NCBI RefSeq assembly: GCF_001949145.1
Contig: NW_019091447.1
Coordinates: 855,414 to 870,872, forward strand
DNA from: Acanthaster planci
Lineage: Eukaryota > Echinodermata > Asteroidea > Valvatida > Acanthasteridae
DNA: 15,459 nt
Reading direction: 5' to 3'
The position numbers and the translations under genes are program-made. The notes under the pieces are model-generated. The model saw only the letters and a program-made list of their open reading frames with translations, was not told the DNA's origin and searched no databases. Shown here in pieces: positions 1-8,167 of this stretch (within the stretch, counting starts at the first letter, position 1; the number at the start of each line of letters is the position of its first letter).

Positions 1-18
1 TTGAAATGATTGTCTCAG

Positions 19-156
19 CTCTTACAGGTTTTTGACTCCAATGTTGGGGTGTTAGGCTATGACCTCTTCATGACCTTTGCCTTGCCCTACCTGAAAGAGA
101 TTGTGACCAGAGTAAAGAGCACTCTTCGAGAGACAAACACTGAACCAGTCCCCATG
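19..156 (+). CDS. UROD: UROD exon (46 codons)
   Basis: Starts after the acceptor tgattgtctcag and ends at CCCATG|GTGAGT, phase 0 at both ends. Reads [10 protein letters not shown]...TEPVPM, equivalent to the human segment with FESHAG and FALPY. Confidence 0.93.
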
Positions 157-1521
157 GTGAGTGAAGATTGTGAAATGCTGGCATCAAAGGTATAAAACCT
201 GAAGGTCAGAAGGTGGCTGCGGCAGTGCAGACTTGGTTTCGTTAAATCCCAAGCCTTTCAGGTTCTCCAGGAGATGGGAAATATGATGATGATGATTTAC
301 TATTATTATTTAATTTCTTGCAATGACAGGTGACACCAAGGATTCCTCAGCTGAGTGCTCTAGGCACTCTAAGCTCTCAAGCTTTAAGAAACCTGTAGAG
401 ATGAGACAATGAGAGGCAGTTACAGTTTTAGAGGTGGGAGGGAAACCCCAGAGGAATATTCTGGCTAAAACCCATGGAATCAGGCAGGGACTGAAATCCC
501 AATCCATATGTGTACCAGGCCGGGTATTGAACACTATTATTCCAAATACTCATCCTGAGATATTGGTTGACAACATGTTTCCTGGCCAAGGGACTAGCAA
601 TTTTGTATTTCTCCCAAGGAAACGCCAACATTTATTATTAGGGTCCCTGATTTTGGATGAAGACTGATGGGGCATAACTGCTTTGAGATATTTGAGATTT
701 CTCCCTCCTCACAGATATTTGTTTAATTCACCCCCACTTCACAGATTGTGTTTGCCAAAGGTTGCCACTATGCCATAGAAGAGCTTTCCAAAACGGGATA
801 TGATGTCGTCAGTTTGGACTGGACCATTCACCCAGAAGTAGCAAGGTAAAGTCTGACATTTATTTCATTATTTGTGAATGGAAGTCCATTACTCATGAAA
901 ACAAGTTTGTGTCCTCTTGGAATGTGAACAAATAGGAGTGCATCATTTCTGACTGTGACCTCATCAAATAATCATGGTTGTGGAACCTACCAGCTGACCT
1001 CAGCAGGTTTACTGGTTTTTTGGGGGGCGGTTTCTCTCTCTGCAAAACAAATCAACATTATTGATGTCTTGCCGTACGCCATGGTCAGACACAAGTCGCC
1101 TGGCAATCGCGTGTTGAAATGCACCGTTACATATCTTTAGTTTGACCACGTTGTAGCTTTACCTTTCGCAATTCAGCCTTTTAGGTTAGTAAGGAAACTA
1201 CGTAAGCCGCAAATATTAAGTAACAAGACCCAGTGTTGACATAAATCATCGTTATTCTATTCTTGTTGCAGGTCCCAGGCCGCCTCCGCTGTGTCTCTGC
1301 AAGGAAATCTAGATCCCTGCGCTATGTATGGCAGTAAGGATGACATTGAAGGACTTGTGGGTAAGATGTTAAATCGCTTTGGCACGCAGCGGTACATTGC
1401 CAACCTGGGCCATGGTGTGTACCCCGATTTTGATCCCGAGCACGTCAGGACGTTCATAGACACTGTCCACGCTCAGTCCGAAGCTATTAACAAGAGGGAC
1501 GCCGCAGGAAATATGAGATGA
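19..1521 (+). CDS. UROD: Uroporphyrinogen decarboxylase, 3'-terminal three exons (partial)
   Basis: Cytosolic TIM-barrel enzyme of haem synthesis that removes four acetate carboxyl groups from uroporphyrinogen III to give coproporphyrinogen III. Exons 19-156, 745-845 and 1272-1521 join in phase (0, then 2/1) and encode the last 162 residues; human UROD has 367. Recognisable blocks are [10 protein letters not shown], the [14 protein letters not shown] strand, [19 protein letters not shown] and [19 protein letters not shown]. The last of these holds the conserved histidine of the GHG motif near the active site. The catalytic Asp and Tyr of the N-terminal half lie before the window. The C-terminus extends slightly beyond the usual end ([14 protein letters not shown]). 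Every exon is open and every junction has GT/AG, so the gene looks functional. Identification is from family knowledge and is very secure. Confidence 0.96.
431..533. repeat. Dispersed repeat-like module in a UROD intron
   Basis: The intron stretch with gaggtgggagggaaacccc, then ctaaaacccatggaatcagg, aaatcccaatccatat and ccgggtattgaac resembles a module I recall from dispersed repeats of many invertebrate and fish genomes (gGGAGgaAACC... AAACCCA... AATCCcat... GGGatTGAAC). Recognition is from memory of the pattern only. The open frames that cross it look accidental. Confidence 0.4.
745..845 (+). CDS. UROD: UROD exon (IVFAKG...VSLDWT)
   Basis: Acceptor cccacttcacag, donor AGCAAG|GTAAAG. Starts in phase 0 and ends with two bases (AG), which pair with the first G of the next exon to make Arg. 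Confidence 0.94.
1272..1521 (+). CDS. UROD: UROD terminal exon
   Basis: Acceptor tattcttgttgcag; one base completes the split Arg codon, then 82 codons and TGA. Contains the [11 protein letters not shown] and [14 protein letters not shown] signatures. Confidence 0.95.
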
Positions 1522-2163
1522 AGCTGACAAGGGGAATGCGAACTGAAATCTCTGATTTAAAGCTTGAGCAATTCTTGAACAAGCAACTCGAGCAGTATCC
1601 AGTAGGACATTTCTCTGTGGATAGATTTGTATGAAGGTGTCAATGCCCTAAAGTTTTGTTGAATTTTGCCACGTTGTTCTCCCTTGGAGATGTTTTGATA
1701 CAGTTGAAAAGTAGAAAGTTCAAAGTGAAAAGATAAAACGATTTCCCACATGAAATGTCGTAGCTTATTTTTTGATATTGAAATATTGCTTAATCAGTGC
1801 AAGTCATCTGTATCAAAACAAGCAAGTCGTTTTTCACGTTTCAGGCAACAGGACTAAGACGGTTTGTTTGGCTTCGCCTTAGTTTGCCTCTGTTCTTCAT
1901 TTTGTAATTTCAAAAGTTTATGCAGTTTGGGGGGAAAAGCTGCTGTTGTACTGCGAGTGAATTTCTTCAGTGCATGGAGAATTGCTATAACATTGGATTT
2001 TTGTGGGTACTCGTTTGTTTGGAACTCGGATGGAAAGTATTTTTTGGCACTTAAGCAAGATGCACGATGGTCAAGCTTTTGAAAAGTCTTTCACAGGCAA
2101 AGGTTTTAATCGACTTTTTTTTTTAATCAAGTCTGTATCTACATAATCATACATACTCCATTT

Positions 2164-2396
2164 AATAAATTGTTTTGCCGTACTAGTCAAAATTCACTAA
2201 ACTAGTCTACGTAAACACGTCTGCATCATACTTAATTTGGACTATTAATCTCGTTATAAACCTATTCTCTGAGCAGAGTTCATTCAAGATACCTTTGTGA
2301 ACAGAAATTATTGATAATTGGGAATAAACGGCAGTAGTTTTTCTAAAGAATCTCTGGAAAAGACTTGAAGATGATGAAATCTAGATCGTTAATAAA
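2164..2396 (+). terminator. Candidate UROD poly(A) signals
   Basis: Three AATAAA hexamers lie at 2164-2169, 2323-2328 and 2391-2396, about 640-870 bases past the UROD stop. Which one is used cannot be told from sequence. Confidence 0.45.
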
Positions 2397-2491
2397 CAAT
2401 CCTACTTGTTAAATTCCTGACTTTGTTTCACTAATATATGGGCATGTAATCCTTATACAGAGAGAAAATGTGGCTGATGGACAGAAAGTCG

Positions 2492-2497
2492 TTTATT
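2492..2497 (-). terminator. Candidate poly(A) signal of the DUF4239-like gene
   Basis: TTTATT on the plus strand is AATAAA on the minus strand, about 640 bases past the stop at 3135. If used, the two convergent genes would end only about 100 bases apart, and MITE copy 1 would lie inside the 3' UTR. Confidence 0.3.
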
Positions 2498-2830
2498 TGT
2501 TGGCCTTAAGCACTGCTACATCTTTCTTCCTTAATGACAACTTAAAATGTTTCCAAGATATTTGAACAAAGAAAACTTACCCCAAGCTGCACGTAAGTTC
2601 AGTGTCATTAATACCCCGGACGCTTTGCAGTGAAATGTTTATATTTGATACTATGTAATGTCTGTCACTGTCCTCTGCCACTGATACTGCCCTCCACTGC
2701 CATTGTCCAACTGTCATTACTGTTATTCTTTCCTGTCTTTTTTTCCCTAATGACATTTTCATGGCCGCCTCATCCTCTTCTCCTGTTACCATCCATCCTT
2801 GCCTGTTTTCTCTTCCTACCGTCTTCATGA

Positions 2831-3030
2831 CAATACGGGCGATTCACAATAGTGCGCCTCCAAGAGTTTGCAACGCGTTGGCCAATCGGAATGCGCGAAA
2901 TATGTTGACCCTTTCCAAATGCGCATTGGGTCGACAAATTTCGTGCATTGGGTCGACAGATTTTGGGCATTGTGATTGGCCAATGTGTTGCAAACTCTTG
3001 GAGGCGCACTATTGTGAAACGCCCATATTG
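2831..3030. mobile_element. Foldback MITE-like element, copy 1 (200 bp)
   Basis: Near-palindromic element. The left arm from CAATACGGGCGATTCACAAT and the right arm, read in reverse complement from CAATATGGGCGTTTCACAAT, match through AGTGCGCCTCCAAGAGTTTG and beyond for roughly 60-90 bases with few mismatches. The centre has two tandem copies of a 22-bp unit (gcattgggtcgacaaatttc, then gcattgggtcgacagatttt). It carries GGCCAAT/ATTGGCC boxes in both arms. It has no coding capacity. Two relatives lie at 5593-5728 and 10513-10690. I could not define a target-site duplication. It sits 105 bases past the stop codon of the DUF4239-like gene. Confidence 0.8.
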
Positions 3031-3134
3031 ATTGATCAGGAGTTGTGTTCCTGCCTGCTGGAGGACCACACCTATTGCTATCAAAGCTAATTATGATCCG
3101 TTATCATTTCACAGAGGTACCCCCATTCCATGCT

Positions 3135-3335
3135 CTATACTTTCATGTCAAACTTGGACTCCACGTGAACGTTTTCAATCTCTATCTCTGCCTCACTGCT
3201 CCGCCTACTCTGTTCATCTTCCCCGCCCACATCTTCGCCCTCATCTGGACAGTTGTACAGATCTTTACCCTGCATGGCTAGCACGTACATCTCTTCTGTC
3301 TTTTTTGTCAGATCAGTCAGCCCAGTGGTGCTCAC
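3135..3335 (-). CDS. DUF4239-like gene, terminal exon (acidic tail)
   Basis: Acceptor ttcccttgttcttcag, phase 0. Reads VSTTGLTDLTKKTEEM, then an acidic stretch (CPDEGEDVGGEDEQS), and ends SKFDMKV before TAG. The first two residues complete the FFRVS signature across the intron. Confidence 0.82.
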   Translation of the reverse strand: MSTTGLTDLTKKTEEMYVLAMQGKDLYNCPDEGEDVGGEDEQSRRSSEAEIEIENVHVESKFDMKV

Positions 3336-6300
3336 CTGAAGAACAAGGGAAAGTTGTTTAGTTTATCAGCTGGGATCTTGTAAACTTTTTGAAAAGGCGC
3401 CAGCAACAGATCGTCTTGCCGTTCACATTTCCCAACAAATCTCTCTTTTTCTGTTACACTGATTTTGGAATCGTCTCTGGGAACCTCTAATTCTGATGAT
3501 TTGTGTCTCTCCCCAGATGTTCTTTTTTTCTTCCGAAAGCCAACTTCAAATCTTTACAGTGGGAGTGTTGAAAGCAAGGGTTTGAAAGATTGTCATTTTT
3601 TGAGTTAGTGGAGGTATGGGACTCCATCGGGCCAAGCGTCTGAAATTCTCGCGGTCGGCGTGACGCCTATATGGATTTTTGACACACGGCAAAGGGGAAA
3701 ATTTACCCTTTGTGCTATTCAGTAATGTACAGAAGTTCCCGGATGTCTGAACTCGAGAATTTATGTACGGCAGTAATCATTTCAAGATGCCAAAAAAAAA
3801 AAAAGTGAACAAGGCCAGCTGATTGAAGAATTGTCGTTCATCCCATACCCGGAAGAAACCATTAAATGGCGAGTCGAGGTCGGCTACCACGTAACAAAGA
3901 ATGCTGATAGAGAAGACGGTCATGATACACATACACAGTTCCATTCTGTAAGATTCCGCCTGAAAACGAACAGTAAAAATGTCTGGGTGTCATCGAAGTG
4001 AAGATGTTCATTATGTAGATCTGAGTTGGACAAGAGTCTAACAAACGAATATTCCAAGTTCTCAATCGCAGTGATGAGGAGGAACTTGCCCGTTTCTTTT
4101 ATGGTCAGTGTGAGACTGGAGGTTCGTCAGGTAGTGAGTTTTTGGAGAAAAGGATGACATGTCAGATATCTGTCGGTAAAATGATGCATTCCTCCTCGTT
4201 TTCAGTACGAAATATGGACAACCAAGTTGTTAGTGACCGAGTTGATGTCGGGAGATTTCCAAGGAAACAGCAGGGTAGATAACGGACAAACAGACCAAGC
4301 CGCAACGTGTAAGCGTATTTACCTTGAGTAACAGAACACCGAAGAATGCGAAGAAACCTAGCGTCTCCAGGAACATCCACTTGAGAGGGTGGATAGTGGC
4401 TGTCATGATTTCGTATCGCTCCGAAGAGGCCGAGTTGACCATCAGGATACGGTCTATGATCTTCGTCTGAAAAGAGTGAAGAACCGAGACGTTGACTTGA
4501 GAATTCTCTGTCTTCCGGACTCGGCCTGCATTGACAACGAACCTTGATGGGTTGTTTCCCGTTAATAGAGTTTCCCTGGTATGGTATTAATGTTACTTCA
4601 GGTTTGCAACCAAAGGAAAAGAGCGACAATATAAACGCCTGTTTTTTGAGCAAAATTTTTGAAAGTTAAAACAGGGTTTATGTATGGTCTCGATTCAAGG
4701 TTTATGTGCTTCGTGACGGCAGTTTCATGCTCAAGAATAGGAAGAGACTAATGTGCCGCCATATGGCACGAGTAATACCATACCACCATCTCTTTATCCA
4801 AGTGCCATCTCTCCTGCTCTTGAGTGGCTGATCGTAGTGTGCCGATTATCTACCAAAAATAAACCAATTTACATGGTCGACATCAAAAACTCTCTGTTTT
4901 CTCACGTAACTCATTCGATGAAAACAAAATGTGTCTCGCTCAACACTTACAAAGCATTTGATCGCCGCGAAAGGGATGGAAAAGTTTGTGCTTCAACCCC
5001 ACCCGACCACATCTCACTCCAGCTGCTCCGTATGAAATGTAAGAAATCATTTTTCCGTCGCAAAGTCCGAAAATTGTGCCGTTGTGCTCCAAAACAAACC
5101 CACGTCCAACCTTTAAATAGCTCATTCTACGATTTGTGCGCTGTGCCATGTCAAGGGTATTCAAGCCCAATTAATCGCAGATTGGATTAGTTCCTTGCTG
5201 ACGATGTTTCAACGGACCTTCCATAGCTGTCCGCTTGATAGATTCTGTTTGGTAGTCTGCCGTGCTCTCGCCTCGCTGTCCCTGTATCTGCAATATGATG
5301 GACATCACTTCCTCCTTGACGCAACGATACATCTGGGCATTAAAAATCTTTCTGTAACCAGAATCTTATTTGTACAAATTGTGTTACACTCCGAGTATAT
5401 TTTGTGATAGTGCATTGTATGACATTTACTTCATTTACAGATTTTATTACATTTACTTACATCAACAGATCGTGAATTAAAATAGTCAAGGAACAGCATT
5501 CCTGTCGAGAAAATCCTCGTTCCTTTGAAACTTGAGAAGGTGATTTAGATGTGTTGAAGTCTGATTACGAGAGTTCAAACTTTGTGACAGGATAATACGG
5601 GCAATTATAGAGCACGAAATCTGTCGACTCTTTCCAAACGCACATTGGGCTCGACAGATTTCGGGCACTGTGATTGGTCAACGCGTTGCAAACTCTTGGA
5701 GGCGCACTACTGTGAAACGCCTGTATTGCTGAGAAACAATACTGCAGGGGAAAAGCTTCAACGTAACTACGATTTGTTCGCAGCAAAAAAAGGTTTGCAA
5801 AAAGCTACTCATGCATGCAGGTTTTAACCTGCTGTTAATTTCTTCCCTCCTGAAAATTGATAACTGTTTAATAATTTTGCCTAGCCCTTAGCTTTAAGCG
5901 TTTATCTTTCTGACTGTTTCCATCATTAAGGTCTAGTGGCTGCATCCAAAATGATTGACAGGACGGTTTATAGCGTGCAATTCGCGTCTGGGTGATATGC
6001 CGTCGTAGCCAATCAAGCATTAGTGACGCAGCCTAAAGACTGGAATGTAATCGTACCGCTGCCTTTTGCCGGTAGGTAGTTGTAACCATGTGTGACGTCA
6101 GAATGATGATCTGATCTAGTAGACCAATCTCGTGTGAGATAATACTGATCAGCGACCTCTGCTTGCTCATTGCAGACTGGTAGGAGAAACCGAACGATGT
6201 TCTGCCGAGCAGTAAACGAAAAAAGATCAACCATAAACTGTCGCAGAATGGGCGTGTTATCGTGCTGGATTGTCTCCGAATTTCGTGTCCTTAGTGGATT

Positions 6301-7290
6301 TATACGGAATACATAGTCTGCTATAATCGCACCAGGATAGGGAGTTTAAATAACTTTGGAAAACCTTGATATAATTTTGAGGAAATACCATCATGGAAAC
6401 ATAAACTTACGCGTAAACAAGTCCTGCCGGTGCCAGGAAACACGCTGCGAAATTGAAATGTTTGAAAACTTGGAAGTTGAAAAAGCATGTCTCCATTGAA
6501 GATCATTAATTAATTTTTGAAACCTAACAAATTCTACTTCACGCATCAGAGAAATGTAAACATGTAAAATCCAGTATTACATTTATTGAAAAAAAGATGT
6601 TGATGTCCGTCCAGGCCCGTTCAAAAACCTGGATAATTTTTGGCTGAGATACCTTACCGATGACTTCGTTTATATTCGGCTGACCACGCGGGAAACGATC
6701 GGCTGGCCAGAAGAACTGTGTCACCGGCGTGTAGATAAAGAGCACCAAGGGGCAGAAAGCTAGCGACAACAGGCCCGGCATAGCGATACGGCAGAGACCG
6801 AGGGGACGGTTGAAAAAAGTCTGCATGCTGTCCAGAATGTCGATATCTTCCTTTTCAAGAACTGGGACGAGATAAAACAAAAGGGACGGAGGATCGTTCT
6901 GAATCGTCATTTAATCATATTTACAAGAGTTCAGCATGGAAGTAGGAATTTATAAAAAAAAAATTAGCCAGGTTTTGATGTGATTTTTAAAGTTGCTTGG
7001 AGTAAATTTTAGGAAAAGCTTCACTCGGTTGTTCAGCCCCTCTTTCCCAACTAGAAGTTAACCTCTTCATTTTGTGTGTATCCCATAGCCATGATGTCGC
7101 ATCTCTCCAACGTTTCTTGTAGTGTCGTGCCTCTCCAGTTCAAAAATCAAGGCGCAGATTATTGAATGATCAATTTTCCAGTCAAAAAGCGAATGATACA
7201 TGTTTTCCCAATCACTCGAAATTCTACACCCCTGGCTTGTGAAGACTTACATGCTCGACTTTCTTTTGGGAATGACTTCAGAATCTTCAT
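3135..7290 (-). CDS. DUF4239 / bestrophin-like four-TM membrane protein, nine exons
   Basis: Minus-strand gene rebuilt from nine exons in matching phase: 7290-7251, 6861-6658, 6444-6411, 6201-6057, 5332-5218, 4827-4787, 4466-4323, 3959-3849 and 3335-3135. They total 1035 nt, giving 344 residues plus TAG. Predicted membrane segments lie near residues 36-64, 82-104, 220-240 and 248-266. The segment after helix 4 reads VADLDSPFNGFFRVS (266-280), matching the D-x-PF-x-G-x-x-x-V-S signature I know from DUF4239 (bestrophin-like) proteins of bacteria and plants. The helical middle (MYRCVKEEV..., SASSERYEI) also fits that family. The 65-residue tail is acidic (DEGEDVGGEDE) and probably cytosolic. Function is unknown; a channel role would only be guessed from the fold name. 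The weakest joins are exons 5 and 6. Confidence 0.75.
3849..3959 (-). CDS. DUF4239-like gene, exon 8 (TM helix 4 and signature)
   Basis: Acceptor actgttcgttttcag, donor TTCCGG|GTATGG, phase 0 at both ends, 37 codons. Reads AESYRMELCMCIMTVFSISI, then LCYVVADLDSPFNGFFR, which holds the D-x-PF-x-G signature. Confidence 0.85.
4323..4466 (-). CDS. DUF4239-like gene, exon 7 (TM helix 3)
   Basis: Strong acceptor ggttcttcactcttttcag, donor CTCAAG|GTAAAT, phase 0 at both ends, 48 codons. Reads TKIIDRILMVNSASSERYEI, then TATIHPLKWMFLETLGFFAF, the R-x-x-R/Y plus hydrophobic helix pattern of the family. Confidence 0.85.
4787..4827 (-). CDS. DUF4239-like gene, 41-nt microexon (tentative)
   Basis: Only candidate I found between exons 5 and 7 that starts with two bases and ends in phase 0. 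Acceptor actacgatcag, donor GAGATG|GTGGTA. Encodes ATQEQERWHLDKEM, continuing the amphipathic helix into TKIIDRIL. The splice sites are not strong and the exon rests mainly on phase. Confidence 0.45.
5218..5332 (-). CDS. DUF4239-like gene, exon 5
   Basis: Acceptor tttttaatgcccag in phase 0. Reads MYRCVKEEVMSIILQIQGQR, then GESTADYQTESIKRTAME, matching the family's Y-x3-V-x-x-E helix. The donor GAAG|GTCCGT is weak but leaves the single base that exon 6 needs. Confidence 0.6.
5593..5728. mobile_element. Foldback MITE-like element, copy 2 (136 bp, left arm deleted)
   Basis: Same family as 2831-3030. The right arm (GATTGGTCAACGCGTTGCAA, then CTCTTGGAGGCGCAC, ending GCCTGTATTG) is intact. The left arm keeps only AATACGGGCAATT before jumping to the inner gcacgaaatctgtcgactc. 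It lies in the intron between exons 5 and 4 of the DUF4239-like gene. Confidence 0.75.
6057..6201 (-). CDS. DUF4239-like gene, exon 4 (end of TM2 and helical loop)
   Basis: Acceptor tttactgctcggcag; the first A completes Ala93. Reads TSFGFSYQSAMSKQRSLISI, ISHEIGLLDQIIILTSHM and TTTYRQKAA. The donor GCAGCG|GTACGA is weak, so the 3' edge is the less certain one. Confidence 0.7.
6411..6444 (-). CDS. DUF4239-like gene, 34-nt microexon
   Basis: Acceptor caatttcgcag, donor TACGC|GTAAGT. With the G from exon 2 and the A of exon 4 it reads ACFLAPAGLVYA, the start of TM helix 2. Both phases agree, and the G-L-x-Y-A pattern fits the family at this point. Confidence 0.72.
6658..6861 (-). CDS. DUF4239-like gene, exon 2 (TM helix 1)
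   Basis: Acceptor gttttatctcgtcccag, donor ATCG|GTAAGG. Encodes LEKEDIDILDSMQTFF, then the hydrophobic RIAMPGLLSLAFCPLVLFIY and FFWPADRFPRGQPNINEVI. Leaves one base, G. Confidence 0.82.
7251..7290 (-). CDS. DUF4239-like gene, exon 1 (start codon)
   Basis: ATG at 7290 has A at -3 and is the first Met after an in-frame upstream TGA. Thirteen codons (MKILKSFPKESRA) plus one base end at the strong donor GCAT|GTAAGTC. The spare T joins the first two bases of exon 2 to give Phe14. Confidence 0.7.
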
Positions 7291-7699
7291 GCTTGACTGC
7301 GACAAGTACAAGTCTCGGACCCGTCGATCGTGGTTTGCGCGCCGTCTAAGTTCAGTCCTTAGTGCCAGGTAGGACAGACCTGTTGGCGGTACATCAGAAA
7401 GGGGGTAAAAAGTTGAAGTAAAATTTCATACGAATTTGCAGGTATCTATGTATTTATGTGTAATGCAATCCTATTTGATCTGATTTCTCAAAAGCGTTCC
7501 CAACAATGTTTTTCAGTGATAAGTCGTCTTAAAATTCGGTGGTAGAATGTTTCCTTTTATTTTACATGATCGTGTGTAATGGTACATGGACGTTACCTCT
7601 GTTGATATTATTATATAGAATCCATCAATTGATACAAACTGAGTTGCTGTTTTGTAGTGGCAAGCCTTTACTTTGGGATGTGTTAATGATTATTATGAG
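7291..7699. other. Spacer upstream of the DUF4239-like gene
   Basis: Holds the 5' flank of the minus-strand gene that starts at 7290. AATAAA on the minus strand at 7556-7561 lies 139 bases past the stop of the repeat protein and is a likely poly(A) signal for it. No TATA box or further exon is convincing. Confidence 0.5.
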
Positions 7700-8167
7700 T
7701 CAGTTCATACCAAACACAATAACACAGATGAGTCCAAAAGGTGGAAGAATGACTTCCATGGCCGATGGTCTGAAACCATCTGCTTCCGATACAGAGATAG
7801 GTTCATCTGATGGTTCTGGTTCCTCCTCTGGTTCGGGTTCTCCAGTCGGTTCCCCCTCTGGTTCGCCGCTAGGTTCCGCTTCTCCAGTCGGTTCCCCCTC
7901 TGGTTCACCGCTGGGTTCCGGTTCTCCAGTCGGTTCCCCCTCCGGTTCGCCGCTGGGTTCCGGTTCTCCAGTCGGTCCCCCCTCCGGTTCGCCGCTAGGT
8001 TCTGGTTCTCCAGTCGGTTCCCCCTCTGGTTCGCCGCTGGGCTCTGGTTCCCCAGTCGGTTCGGGTACCGGTGACGTAAGTCCATGTACCTTGCAGGCCC
8101 GGGAAGCCAGAACCAACAGCACAATGGCAAGAACTGGGCTTCCGAAGCCGAGGCACCACCTACACAT
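7700..8167 (-). CDS. Probable secreted protein with Pro-Glu-Gly repeats
   Basis: A 155-codon open frame on the minus strand. The N-terminus looks like a signal peptide: [11 protein letters not shown], a hydrophobic core [10 protein letters not shown], then SRA. Next come five to six 14-residue repeats of the type [14 protein letters not shown], one of them with Gly for Glu ([14 protein letters not shown]), then [11 protein letters not shown]. The end is weakly hydrophobic ([17 protein letters not shown]), which could be a GPI-type signal or an exon that really splices at TTTG|GTATGA. The chain is very acidic and should be unfolded, as in spacer, adhesive or mineral-binding surface proteins. 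A minus-strand AATAAA follows 139 bases after the stop. I recognise no family. The opposite strand is also open, so the coding strand is an inference. Confidence 0.5.
   Translation of the reverse strand: MCRWCLGFGSPVLAIVLLVLASRACKVHGLTSPVPEPTGEPEPSGEPEGEPTGEPEPSGEPEGGPTGEPEPSGEPEGEPTGEPEPSGEPEGEPTGEAEPSGEPEGEPTGEPEPEEEPEPSDEPISVSEADGFRPSAMEVILPPFGLICVIVFGMN
7839..8068. repeat. 42-bp coding minisatellite, 5.5 copies
   Basis: Units of 42 bp start with TCTCCAGTCGG at 7839, 7881, 7923, 7965 and 8007, and a partial one at 8049. They differ by scattered, mostly third-position changes when read on the minus strand (GAA/GAG, CCG/CCA). The unit length is a multiple of three, so copy changes keep frame. 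Confidence 0.95.

Larger units (their letters stand above)
1522..2830. other. UROD 3' UTR and space between convergent genes
   Basis: No coding exon is supported here. AT-rich sequence follows the UROD stop codon. It ends in the space shared with the convergent minus-strand gene. Open frames near 1864-2082 and 2577-2830 have no splice logic, no conserved look and simple composition. Confidence 0.6.

Noticed and set aside
2761-3090. 109- and 104-codon frames on both strands
   Set aside because: They cross the palindromic MITE; being open on both strands follows from its inverted repeats.
3777-3848. Read-through of exon 8 into WDERQFFNQLALF and a poly-Phe end
   Set aside because: The chain runs through a 13-base T tract. 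Splicing at TTCCGG|GTATGG to 3335 restores the family signature VS in phase 0.
4162-4653. 163-codon minus-strand frame
   Set aside because: It is an out-of-frame reading of exon 7 and its introns. The membrane helix frame with GT/AG edges is preferred.
4951-5022. 72-nt exon candidate ending at a strong GTAAGT donor on the minus strand
   Set aside because: In the only phase that fits its neighbours it has an early TGA; other phases do not join exon 7.
6658-6861. Similarity of exon 2 (FFWPADRFPRGQPN) to the CLN6 family
   Set aside because: Only a short W/F-P motif agrees. The downstream exons carry the DUF4239 signature instead, and CLN6 blocks are missing.
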